Source of the DNA: Phytoseiulus persimilis
Lineage: Eukaryota > Arthropoda > Arachnida > Mesostigmata > Phytoseiidae
Direction of reading: 5' to 3'
Length of the DNA stretch: 64,000 nucleotides
Assembly (NCBI GenBank): GCA_037576195.1
Contig: CM075102.1
Location: 49,100,745-49,164,744, forward strand
Positions 39,701 through 53,500 of this stretch are shown here, one piece after another. Below the pieces are notes generated by a model. It saw only the letters and a program-made list of their open reading frames with translations, did no database searches and was not told where the DNA came from. Made by a program: the position numbers and the translations under genes. Position 1 is the stretch's first letter; each line of letters begins with the position of its first letter.

Positions 39701-42700
39701 AAAAACCTCACACGACAATGGATGACAATCATTTCGACTGTTCATTTCATGACGATTCGTTCAAACATTGATTGGTTGAGTGGCCCATGTAAATGTTAAT
39801 GACGTGAATCCTGATTGAAAACTGCCACGCCGTGCAGCGCCCGAGCTCGTTCTGGCGGATCACTTTCAGATGAACGAGGATGAGTCGATTCCTCGGGTCC
39901 TGCCAGGAGTTCTCCGATCTGTGGAGATTAAGGGCCCTTGAGCGATTCAAAGTTTGGGTGGTTCTCACCTGTCCGGTTACCTAATCGATCTCGAGAATCA
40001 CTCTCGCCAAACGAGAGTCCGCTTTCAGGCCCGTGTTGGAGCTCGAGCCATCCCTCATGTTGGTCTGATGGATTCGACTAACCGGCGACTCTTGTTCACA
40101 CAGGGCTTCCAGCTGGTAGAGAACATTTCCTTATGGAAGCGTAGTCGAACAATGAGGTAGGCAGTGACCACGGCCCACGTGCATCACGGAAAACGAGCTC
40201 CTAACGGCGGTCCAGGTAGGCGAGTAGAACCGATGAGAGGAGCTTAGAAACGGAAATGATGCCGCTTTATGGAATCGTAGCATCACCAATCAACATAAAG
40301 AAACTCTAAGCCGATCTCTGCATTAAATAAGAGGCTAGTTTCGCTCGAATATTCCAGTCTCGATTTCTACTGGTTTCCCTGTGAGTTTTCTCGTCTCTCT
40401 TCTGAGCCGACGCTTTCCGAGTGATTCCCCATCTCTGTTGCATTCCAATGTGATTGACTGATTGATGCATTTGCCCTGCAAGGGTTCGCGTGCGTTTCGG
40501 TTTCGGAGGTTCTCGAGCGAGGAACTGAGTCGAACGCCAGCGTGGCAGTACTGGAAACCGTCAGAGCTGTATTGATCATACACGTGCCACCCATATGATC
40601 TCGAGTTATTCGCGGATGCGTCACATAACGGTCATAGTTCTCAAGTAGACTTGATTCTCATCGGCCTGACGGGATTCATTTCCGCTGATGACTTTGAGCG
40701 CCAGTGGCGGTGACAGCATGAGGCTATGACAGGTCAAGGCTGATATTCTCAAGGATGAATGAGGCTAGCCTGACAGGATTTCTTTCTGATCTTTCCCGAA
40801 AGCTTCAGAAGATTCCAGTAGATGCTTCCAATCTCATTGTGCTGCGGGCTGCGGTCTCCGCCGCACGCTCTCAACCACCTTGCACAGGCCCTCATAGGAA
40901 GCCGGTCGACGGTTTTTGACGGCGAGTTTGGATTTCTCATCCCCCTCTTAGAACTTAGAACACAGTCGAAGCTCTGCTGACGCCCAGCTGGTATTCAGCT
41001 GATTTTCCAGACACAGGCGGCACAAACAGTCGTCGAAAATGGTAGCAGTGTTGACGACAACATCAACAAGGACGTTCGGGCTCAGGAGAAAAGAAGACTG
41101 GTGCCGTCACTGGTGACTACTTTTTCCAGAACTGAGAAGTCGATGTACGATTTACGTCATTAGGGCTGAGACTGGCGATCCTTGGATGACCGGCGATATC
41201 TCGGATTTGTCCGTGGGAGGTCGAGCGTCCTTCGAGCGCGCGTCAACTGCTTCAGCTGTCGAGGAACGGACGTCTTATATTCTTGAATATGCTCTCAGCC
41301 AATGATTCCGGCACTTTCGGAATCCTCGTGCCACTTCATACCGTCGATACACTTCCGCGTACCTCCCGGGGGCGCATCCGGGAATGCGTGATCTAGAATA
41401 TGCGCTTGCTATCTCAATAACAATCCTCCAGGTACATTCCCTTCACAGGAGACGGAATAATGAATATTAACTATCTATGATTCCGTCAACCCATTCTTGA
41501 TTGAGTCCGTTGACTATTTTTATCCATTCCTCTTTCTCTTTGCGAGCGTCCCCCTGCGCTTGGGGACTTTGCATCCTTGTGCTTAAGCTCACCGAGCTCA
41601 GACTCGCTCTCAACGACCTCGGGAAATTCGGACCGGGCCGAAAATGAAGCAGACTCTCTCGCGTACTCCTTGAAACGGTTCCCAGTTTTGGAACCTTTAC
41701 CTCAATCAATCGACAGGGAGATTCACTCCGGAAGATCTGTTACAATACAGCTTGGGAGTTGCAACCAATGAGGCCTCGCTTTTATCACACGAATGTCGAG
41801 ATGCATACAGAGTTTTTGTGGTTTCAAGAGGCATTGTTCGACCATTTCAAATGCGGAGCACGCTTGATTGTCGATGCTCTAGTTGGATATAGTTCGTTCT
41901 CTGGCTGTGGAATGGTGCTCGGAGGGAACTTCCTCTGTTCTCACTCATGTGAATCGCTACGGTATTTCTGCAGGTACTGGCAGCATCCCTGAACGATTCA
42001 CCCGGACAGATGAATATCTGATTTCACCTCCCGTGGCGCAAAAACTTATTGAGTTGAGGTGTCAGAAGAGACAGGTATCGCGGAGCAGGAGCTTGGACTA
42101 TCGTTGCAGTCGATTCTTTTCCTTTCAAGCAATCATTGGCGAGTTTTCGTGGAGCTCGTAGTAAGTGCGATCCCAAAGTTTGACATGTGGAGGCGGAATG
42201 TCGTAAAGCGCATCACCTTCTGACAATGATCCCTACGCTGAACCTTCAGCTGGAATCAACTTGGGTGAATATTTAGAAACCAATCATGCCACAATCGGAT
42301 GATACGGGACGGGAATTCCCTCGGTAAAGTCGGGATTAGGGTCATCTCGCTCATCGCCTCAGTTATCGCTGTCACTGCTGATTCGATGTCTGAGCCAGCT
42401 TTGAATCACGAATCAGTGATTCGGCAGAATAAATATTTGAAGTTTCATCTCTCGCAGCGACAACATCATTTGGAATGCTGTTTGATCGCCAACCTTACGC
42501 CACGAGGCTTCTTCCTCTGAAGCCGATTATTGAGCTTTATCTGACATGGCTTTTATAAATATTCTAGTGGGTACAGGGTATGCTTCAAAGTGTTTTTCGA
42601 TTAGAAATGGACAGATACGGCCCAACGCCGAGCAAATCAAGTGTAATCCAAGTGGCATGTTCTCTAGCGATCACGTCATGGTTCAACATTGTGGATCACA

Positions 42701-43570
42701 TTTTCAATGATTGATTCCTCCTAGTATGAAAATAGCAAAGAGTCGAGGAACAATTGCGATTCTCTACACGAGGTGATTCCAAAATGCTCAGTCTATGTGG
42801 AGATCAAGACCGATTGTATGAGCTCGTGCGGAGAGCCCAAGAACTCAGGGGGGGAAATCGGGAAATCTTTCCCGTATAGGATCGTCGCAGAGTTTGCCCA
42901 TCCGCTCGGTGTAGTTCCAGGTGATAATCGGATTCCTCCCGCATCAGAGATTCTGGAATCAGGGTACTTTGCGCCCGGCTCCATGAGGCTCAAACTCAAA
43001 ACGAGGTCTTGTTGGGCCACATACTCTAACAACTGGGAGCCGCCAGGATCGATCGAAGCCAGATTCCTTCTCGAAGATCGATCGCGATGCCCGGCGGAAG
43101 AAACGGTTCCATCCAGTGTTCAAGAATCCATCTCGAGGCACTGGGCTCCGGACGCAGATGCGATTCAGAGGCACAAGGAAGCATACGATTCCACGCAGCG
43201 CCTTTTACGTTCCTAAAGCTGGAAAATGATTTCCATGCAGCGGGGAAGGAGACGTTTACTGCAAAGAAGTTATCGGATCGCGCTCTACGGATCAAGAAGC
43301 CACCTATACGGGATCGCAGCAATGGGGTTTCCTCGGAGAACACGAGCGCTAGGGAAAACCTCGCATGAATCTGATGGAGGTCCTCCGCTGGTGTACATGT
43401 CGGTGCCTGAAACCCGGACGAGTTGTTCTCGTCGGAAAATGAGGAAGATGGAAAATCAAATCGCAGGGACGAGGAGGTTCACAAGGCATGTCTTTCCGAA
43501 TCGATTCCATGAGTTCATTCACATCATATGGAGATGAAATATGTAGTCCAGTTCCACATTGACTGCTTAA
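36792..43570. other. SNAP25 3' flank, no gene seen
   Basis: The start should be SNAP25 3' untranslated sequence. Beyond that I saw only short open frames with no recognisable product on either strand. Bases 42773-43216 contain a 147-codon frame just before the retrotransposon remnant; it may be decayed element sequence but shows no reverse transcriptase motif. Confidence 0.5.
38758..38763 (+). terminator. Candidate poly(A) signal for canonical SNAP25
   Basis: An AATAAA I found downstream of the canonical stop codon, about 2 kb away. It is consistent with a long neuronal-type 3' untranslated region, but is supported by motif and position only. Confidence 0.25.
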
Positions 43571-43885
43571 CGACAGTTCAAAGAGACTCGAGGTCTCGAG
43601 AAGGAACTATTCGATCAATCGCGGGGCAGTCGGCTGTTGGCGCTAGCCAGAGCAGGAATGCTCAAAACCAAGACCCGGCAAAACTCCCAGCATCCTTGCA
43701 TAGATATGAAATGCGCTCGATGTGGAGCCCCGGAAACCGACAGGCATGTCATCCCGGAATGCGAGGAAGGAAAAAACTCCCCGACGGAATTCCCGTACCT
43801 ACTAGGAGTTCACCCTGATTCAACAGCGAGGAACCTGAGAAAGACGATGGATATCCCAAGGCGATGGGAGAAGTATGATCTGTGA
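43571..43885 (+). mobile_element. 3' remnant of a non-LTR retrotransposon (LINE)
   Basis: A 105-codon frame ends in TGA and has the features of the extreme C-terminus of LINE ORF2 proteins. A segment GSRLLALARAGMLKTKTRQ precedes a zinc-knuckle-like CARCGAPETDRHVIPEC (Cys-x2-Cys-x7-His-x4-Cys), then a short tail with PRRWEKYDL. Arthropod LINE proteins commonly end in this order. The reverse transcriptase domain was not found upstream, so this is a 5'-truncated, dead copy. It ends about 350 bases before the aspartic protease start codon. The exact clade cannot be told from so short a piece. Confidence 0.55.
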
Positions 43886-44195
43886 ACGCAACCCAATTCT
43901 CCCCTGAAACGAAAGGAAACATATGGGCATATGTAAGATCCAATCAAATCAAGTCAGATCACCGGATCGAATGCGTAGGGAAACCTTTTGCGAACGTATC
44001 GACAGATGGAGAAGCGTTCCCAATCGAAAAGATATCGTGATCGAGGTTGAACAAAGTTTTTCGATACGAAATTCTCAGAAGTCTCATAATCTCCACAAGT
44101 GTCATGGCAGCCTTATGGAAACGATAACGTTCGCGCCCGGTTTAGAGAGATGGGCTCTTCTGCCCTCTCCGTTTTCCCTCGATCTCGAACGTACA

Positions 44196-44203
44196 TATAT
44201 AAA
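44196..44203 (+). promoter_or_regulatory. TATA box of the aspartic protease gene
   Basis: TATATAAA followed by GG lies 36 bases before the ATG. Transcription should start about 25-30 bases downstream, giving a very short 5' leader. A strong TATA box with a short leader suits an inducible or abundantly expressed secreted enzyme. Confidence 0.7.
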
Positions 44204-44238
44204 GGAGCCTGTCTAGAGTCGAGTCGTCACTTGCAAAG

Positions 44239-46156
<1,918 letters not shown>

Positions 46157-46188
46157 TTCGATTCAGGAGAAGATGGATTGGAACAGTC

Positions 46189-46194
46189 AATAAA
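46189..46194 (+). terminator. Poly(A) signal of the aspartic protease gene
   Basis: AATAAA lies 33 bases after the TAG stop codon, giving a very compact 3' untranslated region. Confidence 0.75.
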
Positions 46195-47877
46195 ATGCTA
46201 CGCGCATATAACGGAATGACTGCTTTTGAACTGTTATTTGGTTCGTCAGAATTCTGCTGAGCCTTTGCCATAGCGTGCCGTGAAGGGCCTCGAGAACTTC
46301 ATTCGAAACCAGAGAACAACCCTTGATTCAAGACCGGTTTCGAAATTCACGGATCGCTTCTTAGAGATCTCACATCGTGAGTCGCCGGATTTGCTGGTGA
46401 CGAACCTGTGGTTCAGGAGGACGGAATAACCGTGATGTAAGTCGCCTCAAGCAAACGTGAGCCTTTCGCTTGACTTCGTCCTGTGGAAGTAAGCCCTTTC
46501 GACACCGATCGAGAATCAAAGTTTCCAGACCCGTGCCCCTTGAGCACTCTCTGTACTGCTTGTTTGTTTGCTTCGGTGAGAATATGACAGTCAGAAAACT
46601 CCTAATCCCTGGCCTCATCTGGTTCGATGAGCTTCGTCACGGCTTCATTGACCTGCGGTCGTGAATGAGTTTTATCTCGATGTCCGCCCCTGCACGCAGT
46701 TTGCAGACGCAGCTATCGATCCCGAAATCGGCACCGTAGGCAAGCGATGCCACGTCAGTGCGCAGAGTTCGCGTCCTTTGTCATTGAAGCTTCGCTTCCA
46801 CATGCGCTCCAGAAAGCTGGCCCTGTAGAATTTCGGTATCAATTTCGGTTGCGGAAGTGCTTGATTTTCGGATTGTCCCGCAGAACATCAGCAGTGAGGA
46901 GGTGTACGGCGATGAACGAGTGTTTTTTGGGAAACTCGTTCCTTGGCCTTGCAGCGGAAATTTACTAGTTCTCTCGGCGGTGAAAATTATCGCTCAATCG
47001 AGTCAATTAACACTCTACAGAGCAATTTTAAGCACTTACCGTTAAGTGAACATGTGGGAACCCGCCCCCTCTCTCTCTAGTGTCTCATTCAGTATCGCAT
47101 CAAACTCTGCGGAGTATCGTGACTTCAATCGTCAGCTCCAGCTGATTCTGCCTCCGTTCACCTTCGTGCGCCCACCCGTTGCTAAGATCTGATTTTGGAT
47201 TTATTTTGATCTTCCATATGCACATGTGGTCCCTATCATTCCAGGGGATTATGAAAATTTTAAAATCGAGAGTTCCCTCCATGCCTTGACATGCGGGCGC
47301 GTATCCGCCCAACCTTTGTGGGTTTCTTTTCTCGACACCACTATCTACTAACTTGCCTATGAGAAAAGTTGTTGCGGCCGCCTACGCTTACCTAATTCGA
47401 TACGAGAAGTTGGACGCTGGATCCATCTCTGAGTTTCGTGTAATGATCTGTCGGTCTGCTTCAGCTCATGGTCGATCCTGGCTGAAACGCATCATGTTGG
47501 TTTCGCTGGTGTTAATCTCGCCAGATTCCGTGAGTCGAACACCCCCCAATTCAAACGAAGGCCCTCTCTCTCGGTTTGTGCGCATGCAGCACTGATCTCG
47601 CTCGAAGAGCTCATCGAACAGGTTCTGTACCGATCTTGAGGAATGAGATGGGCGCGATACCAAACTACACTATGGGTCCCCAGTATTCTGCGTTCTGATT
47701 CCGAGTTCAACAATCTGTTATCTGCAATATTCGACCCGGATTCAGTCACAACCGGATTCGAAAGCCCAGGGTGTTCATAACGGACGATCAGTCATGCCAG
47801 TTCCATCTCCGCGCATCTTATCATTTGTGATTCGTACTGCGCGGGTCCTTTCGATCTATGGTGCCGCCTCTGACCCG
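46195..47877. other. Spacer between the protease gene and the foldback-type element
   Basis: No gene, repeat family or RNA gene was recognised on either strand; only short unremarkable open frames occur. Confidence 0.5.
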
Positions 47878-47886
47878 ACTGGCTCT

Positions 47887-48362
47887 GGGTATAGGAAATC
47901 TGTACCCAATCGAGTCGGATGGATGCGTTTTTAAAGGGACCTCCGACCGCTGAGCTGGCGGCGCGTTCGCTGCTCCGTGTTTACATCCGCGAGATCGTGC
48001 TCACATCTGTGGCGGAGAATTGAGAACACGGAGAAGCAGGCGCAAAAAAACCTCTGAGAAAGCGACTGAACTGAGCAGAAATTATCGAACTCTGATTAAT
48101 CGTGCTGACTGACATGAAGTATCGTAGTCACCAAGCACTGAACGACTAGCGGATGACTCGAATGGAGACTACGAATGTCAGATCGAAGGAGATCCATGTA
48201 CTCATATCAATACGATACGGCGTAATCATCGTTACGTTTCGGATGAGCTGAGGAAGTGTGTGCAGAGAATATGAACCACAGTTCCCGGATCGCGAGGGTA
48301 TGGGCGGGCCATGTGATACTCTAGAAGCAGTGGCGGATTCAACGGGTGGCGAAAGGGAAAAT
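47887..48362 (+). repeat. Left long inverted-repeat arm
   Basis: 476 bases matching the reverse complement of the right arm with only scattered substitutions and small indels. The match begins exactly at the 9-bp duplication and stops abruptly after GAAAGGGAAAAT. Confidence 0.93.
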
Positions 48363-48448
48363 CGACGCATGATATTGGAATGGAGAGTCAGCCATGAATA
48401 TTCAGTGAATTTCACGCAAATTTCATTTCGAGAGCCGCGCTCCTGGGT

Positions 48449-48930
48449 TCAGCTATTGTATCTGAAGCCGTGCCTGGCTTTCTGCTCGGCAAATGTTTCA
48501 ATCGCATTGTCCGAATTCAAGGAAATGGCAACCTGTCGCTTCATATAGAGTGTACGGAAATTGTTGAGCGTGGTATCCGCTGAGGTGGCCCCACGATATT
48601 CCCTCACAATTCTCAAAAAGCTCATGACGTGCTCCGCGCTCGCCGGCCCCACGGACAGGGTCTGGAATGGACGGCACAAGCTGTCACAGGACCATTATGT
48701 TGTTGTTGAGCACAAAGTCCAGGTAGCTGAGCGGCATATCCTTCCAGAAATCACTGTGGTCGTGCTCGGGGTACATCTCTTTGAAACTGATCAACTCATA
48801 GTTCAAATCTGTCGCGAAAAACTCGGGAGGGATACGTTCTCATCAACACTGCCACGCTGCGTTGCGCCTAACTCCATGTTACTCAACGTCTCGGGCACCA
48901 AGAGCCCGAACACGAAATCTATTTCTCGGG
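48449..48930 (-). pseudogene. Broken coding sequence inside the foldback-type element
   Basis: Reading the minus strand from about 48930 to 48449, three protein-like segments follow one another in shifting frames, separated by a frameshift and by a stop codon. The first includes VFGLLVPETLSNMELGA, the second ISFKEMYPEHDHSDFWKDM, and the third (to a stop at 48449) includes SVGPASAEHVMSFLRIVREY and TLNNFRTLYMKRQVA. The composition is much more protein-like than the flanking DNA. I do not recognise the family. It may be the remains of the element's transposase or captured cargo such as a host or virus-derived fragment. As it stands it cannot encode one continuous protein without splicing. Confidence 0.5.
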
Positions 48931-48988
48931 AACCCTTTTCGCGCACTTCCAGTGCTTGACTGTCTTTTTCAGCGACAAATTCTGCATG

Positions 48989-49003
48989 CCCCCCCCCCCC
49001 CCC
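48989..49003. repeat. Poly(C) run, about 15 bases
   Basis: Cytosine homopolymer in the unique interior of the long-inverted-repeat element; the fourth such run in the window. Confidence 0.85.
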
Positions 49004-49258
49004 TCCCTGGTAATACTCGAGTATGACACTCGACAGAAAACCCAGGTCTGGTTTTGCACCATAAACGCAAGTCTCGCTGGCTCCCTCGCAGAGTAGAGAA
49101 CAGATTCAGGTGAAATAAATTTTCACTCCTTCCAATCAGCTGGAGACTGGAGGGACCGTGGCTCACGGGCAATAGAGTTTGAGGTCGCCTTTCGAGACCA
49201 TAGGTCCCCTAACTCATCTCTCCTTCCAGGAGGGGTGCCCCGACTAGTAGACAGAAGC

Positions 49259-49736
49259 ATTTTCCCTTTCGCCACCCGTTGAATCCGCCACTGCTTCTAG
49301 AGTATCACATGGTCCGCCCATACCCTCGCGATCCGAGAACTGTGGTTCATATTCTCTGCACAGACTTCCTCAGCTCATCCGAAACGTAACGATGATTACG
49401 CCGTATCGTGTTGATATGAGTACATGGATCTCCTTCGATCTGACATTCGTAGTCTCCATTCGAGTCATCCGCTAGTCGTTCAGTGCTTGGTGACTACGAT
49501 ACTTCATGTCAGTCAGCACGATTAACTCAGAGTTCGATAATTTCTGCTCAGTTCAGTCGCTTTCTCAGAGTTTTTTTTTGCGCCTGCTTCCCCGTGTTCT
49601 CAATTCTCCGCCACAGATGTGAGCACGATCTCGCGGATGTAAACACGGAGCAGCGAACGAGCCGCCAGCTCAGCGGTCGGAGGTCCCTTTAAAAATGCAT
49701 CCATCCGACTCGATTGGGTACAGATTTCCTATACCC
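49259..49736 (-). repeat. Right long inverted-repeat arm
   Basis: 478 bases forming the inverted copy of 47887-48362. It ends at CTATACCC directly before the second ACTGGCTCT target duplicate. Confidence 0.93.
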
Positions 49737-49745
49737 ACTGGCTCT

Positions 49746-50521
49746 TTCCCTTGAGTGGACCGACCGCCATCTTTGTTTACGTTCGACCAAATGACACCTT
49801 TGTGGTGAGATGAGCTCATCCCCAGTTCTTCTGATCGGCGTTTGAACAGGTGATTGAGGGACAGGTTCGAATCGAATTCCTGTCGATAGCGTTCTCGGTG
49901 CCATTACACGACTCACGCCGAGATTCTGCGAGCTTGGCTGTTCCGAATTCCTGCAATTGAGCTGTGTCAGCAAGTTACTTCGTCATTTTTGTTGTCACAC
50001 AAGCCGAATAGTATCACTGATCGAACTTGTTCCGAAGCCTTGAGGGAGAAAACACGGGCGCCATTGTTTGACGAAGGGCCATTCTAAATACGAGTTAACC
50101 TGGAATGCCCCCAAAGAATAATGGTCGGAAAAAATAAGCTTATCTTTATCTTTGAGCGGTGACAGTTCTTGAGCAGCCTTGGCAATGTATGGATGAGACC
50201 TTTATCAGGACAATGAATAGAAACCGCTGTGATGGAGCTGGCAGAGCCATTGAAGCAGAGAAGGACAGCTTTGTCTATTGCTGTGATAACGTGCTTAGGA
50301 TCATTACCTGGCATTTGCCGGGATCTGATCCCATGTCTCCGCTCATTTCGAGCTCCAGCGAGCTTTGACGCAATACGGGTTCCGGATCCCTCCCCCGGAA
50401 GTCGCACTGCTCTTTCGTGATAATGACAAAAGTGTCCGAATTCTACATCAACCTTTCGCGAAAATGACTTCCAAAGCTGAAAGCTCAAGCTCGAACTCTT
50501 CCTTTCGTTACAGGAGTAGGG
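49746..50521. other. EXOC3 upstream region
   Basis: About 0.8 kb between the transposable element and the EXOC3 start codon; it must hold the EXOC3 promoter and leader. A TTCGTTACAG at about 50505-50514 could be an acceptor for a 5' untranslated intron. No other feature was recognised. Confidence 0.4.
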
Positions 50522-53500
50522 ATGACGGACATACTTGAGCAGCAAGAGCTTGCGAAAGCCACTGGATTGAAGCATGTGATAACTATGCTCCAAATTCCCG
50601 ATCAGTTAGACAAGGCAAGGCGATACATAGTACAATCAATACGGTGTGACTATCGATGATCAATAACTGCGCTCCTAGATGTTTCAACCGCACCGAGCTT
50701 CGATCTCACCTCCTCTGCCAGGCTGAAGTCAGTGTTGCTCCTTGTGGAAGTATCCATGCTCGGGGAACCAGCCGGACTTACCAAATCACTATTCCGTCGC
50801 ACAGGTTGATCAGCATAGGAAACGTGTTCAACGGAAGAAAGCATCAGTAGAGGCAATGCTGAAAACAGCTGTCCAGTCGCAACTCGATGGAGTGAAGACT
50901 GGACTGTCTTTGGTCGCCTCGGCTCGGGATGATGTCGCGGATTGCCAGAAGAAAATCGATGAGGCTGACCAAATTTATTCAGATTTGGCCAAGCTGTCGC
51001 TCCAACTACAGGTTCGCCTCCTTCGGAAGTTTCACTCGGATCTCGGTTATGGGAGCGAGGCTTTCCTCGAAAATCTCCAAGCCGAACATTGCGAAGTCGA
51101 GGCGAGTCAATCGCTGGTGTCATTTCTTGCAGGATGTTCGAGAAGAGAGCATCAAGCACTCGCAGACCGGCACCCTCATGGAACATCTGAAACACATTTT
51201 CAACGTCCCAGGCAGTGTCGCAAAGACACAGGATCTGATTCAGGAGGGGAAATTCCTACTGGCTCACAAAGCCCTCTCGGACCTGGAAGGATCGCGAGAC
51301 GATCTTCTGTACGAGTTACATAAACAAGCAAACAATCTACCGAGTGACAAGGCGATGCTTAAACAATATTTCGCTGACGTCGAGCGACTCAGTGATGAGC
51401 TTGGCAAGCAGCTGTGGGTAATATTGAAACGTACTCTCAATACAGTCCGTAAGGAGCCACAAGTAAGCATGCGTCATGAGAATCCGTGATGTGCACCACG
51501 ATATTCCCGTACGAAGATACCATCAGTACTTCTGTGACAGCTTGAATCAGAGGTGGAGTGACCCGGAACCCATATTTCAGGTGATTGTGACTGCCTTACG
51601 CCTCATCATACGAGAGGAATGGGCTGATGAAGCTGCCATGAAGAGACAGGAGGCAACAGGTTTCCTCCCTCCATCTCGGCCGAAGTTATGGAGGAAGAAA
51701 GCAATGGAGACCCTTGAGCAGAGTGTAGCCGAGCGTTTGGAAGCTAACCAAATCGAGGGACGTCAGGAGAATAAGATGTGGCTTGTGAGTGATCGCCGAG
51801 AGGCCTATCGCCGCTTTTGCGCAACCCTCAAGCGCTATGAAAACAATCTCCAAATCCGCTGGTTCGAGTCGCCAGTCAGGCACGTGCAACCCACCGTTCG
51901 AGGCAGCTTCAGTGCCAGTGTACGAAACTGTACTCTTGGACCGGGCCCCGCTGAGCGCCCGATCGTCTCGACGAGCTCTAGTTGGGTGCCAGAGGAAGAC
52001 TTCGCTCGAAAATCTTTCACTGGGGACCGCTCAATGAAAAAACTTGACATTTTCAGGTGCGCCATTTAGAAGTGACTCGCCAGCTGATCATCGATGATTT
52101 GAAAACTGTCAAGCATCATTGCACTCCGTGTTTCCCACCTTCGTTCGACATTTTCAACGAATGGGTCCGGATGATACACAACTGCTTGTCTCAGCGCTTA
52201 CAAACGATCATCTCACAGGTTACTTCGATTCTGTCATTGACACGATCCGTTACGACGAGCGACGGAGAGGGGTTCGGAACCAAGCCTTTCCGCAGGTATA
52301 TTGTTTGATCAATGGCGAGCCAAAATTTCAGGGTCTCGTGGAGAGTGAGTACATCCATATCCTCAGTTGGCTCAACACATACAACTCTCGCGAACTCATG
52401 CTTCACCCCGAGCTCAACGTGGATACTTCACGATTCGAGGCGCTTCTGCCCGACTCCACAATCAAAAAGTTGATGCAGAAGTATTTGGCTGGATTGCAAG
52501 TCAACTTCGACGAATGGCTTCGGAATGCGTTGATCACGGACCACAAAGACTGGCAAAAGCCCGACATGCCAGAGATGGATTCCGACGGTGAGAATCAGTC
52601 ACTCAACGCTCATGAACGAAATATTGGAGTCTTCCGCGATCCAGGATTTCTAAGTCGAGTTCTCTTCCTTCCAGGCCACCATCGAACAGAGGCACCGATG
52701 CTCATTTATCAAATGATAACGCAACACATCGATGTAGCGCGGACGGTTTCTCCCGCGTTGATATCCTTGGTTTTCGACTTGGCTATGGAGCAGATGGACA
52801 AGTTCCTTACATCTTACATCCAACTAGTCACAGAATATAAGACACAAAACTTCGAAGACAGGTCACGCTTCCGATGCTATACTGCGTACATGATTGCAGT
52901 CGCTAATAACGCTGTGAACATGAAAGTTCTGCTTACGAAACTGAACGACGGCAAAAAGCTCGCTCCTAATTTGGAGGAGAAATTGGAAACCTTGAAGGAG
53001 AACGCGCTCAACTATCTATGCGAAGAGGTTCTCATGGACATAAAAGCTCTGACACCAAACATCATGACGAAAAAATGGCTCACGAAGGAGGACCAAACTA
53101 TCGGTACGGCGCACTCCAACAACTTTTCAAAACACGCAAAGACACCCTCTTCGATTCAAGGCTCGAACGTATCCTTGCTGTCCTCACGATGATGCCCCTG
53201 TCATCCTGTAGAGCCGTGCAGTTTTGTGCCTCATCGGGATTGTCCGAAAATTTGTGGTGTCTCGAAAGAGAATCAACAACGAAAAAATCACTAACCGTAA
53301 CCGTTCTGATCTTCCAGACACGGTGTGCGTAACTTTAGCCGACTACGGACATGACTACACGGCTTTGATCGAGTACCAGCGTCTGATAATGAACATCGAG
53401 AAACAGGTCGCCGCGAGTTATGTTCGAGCGATTTGTGAGAAACGGATGTCGTTCAAGAACTATGAGGAGAGGAAGACCGCGGCTGAGCTCATCGTAGAGG

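Larger units (their letters stand above)
47887..49736. mobile_element. Mutator/Foldback-like DNA element with ~477-bp inverted repeats
   Basis: The outer arms 47887-48362 and 49259-49736 are inverted copies about 98% identical (roughly ten differences by eye), starting GGGTATAGGAAATCTG. The ends are flanked by a perfect 9-bp direct repeat, ACTGGCTCT, at 47878-47886 and 49737-49745, which is a target-site duplication. Very long terminal inverted repeats plus a 9-bp duplication are typical of Mutator-like and Foldback elements; hAT and P elements make 8 bp and mariner makes TA. The unique interior of about 900 bp has only disrupted coding sequence, so this copy is non-autonomous. Near-identical arms imply recent insertion or recent arm homogenisation. 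It lies about 0.8 kb upstream of EXOC3. Confidence 0.88.

Noticed and set aside
49851..49890. tRNA-like T-arm phrase (GGTTCGAATC)
   Set aside because: No acceptor stem, D arm or anticodon arm can be placed around it; it belongs to a short local palindrome.
52119..53192. Single 357-codon open frame in EXOC3
   Set aside because: It fuses exons 6 and 7 through an in-frame intron and starts in the wrong frame over exon 5. The exon model matches the family better.
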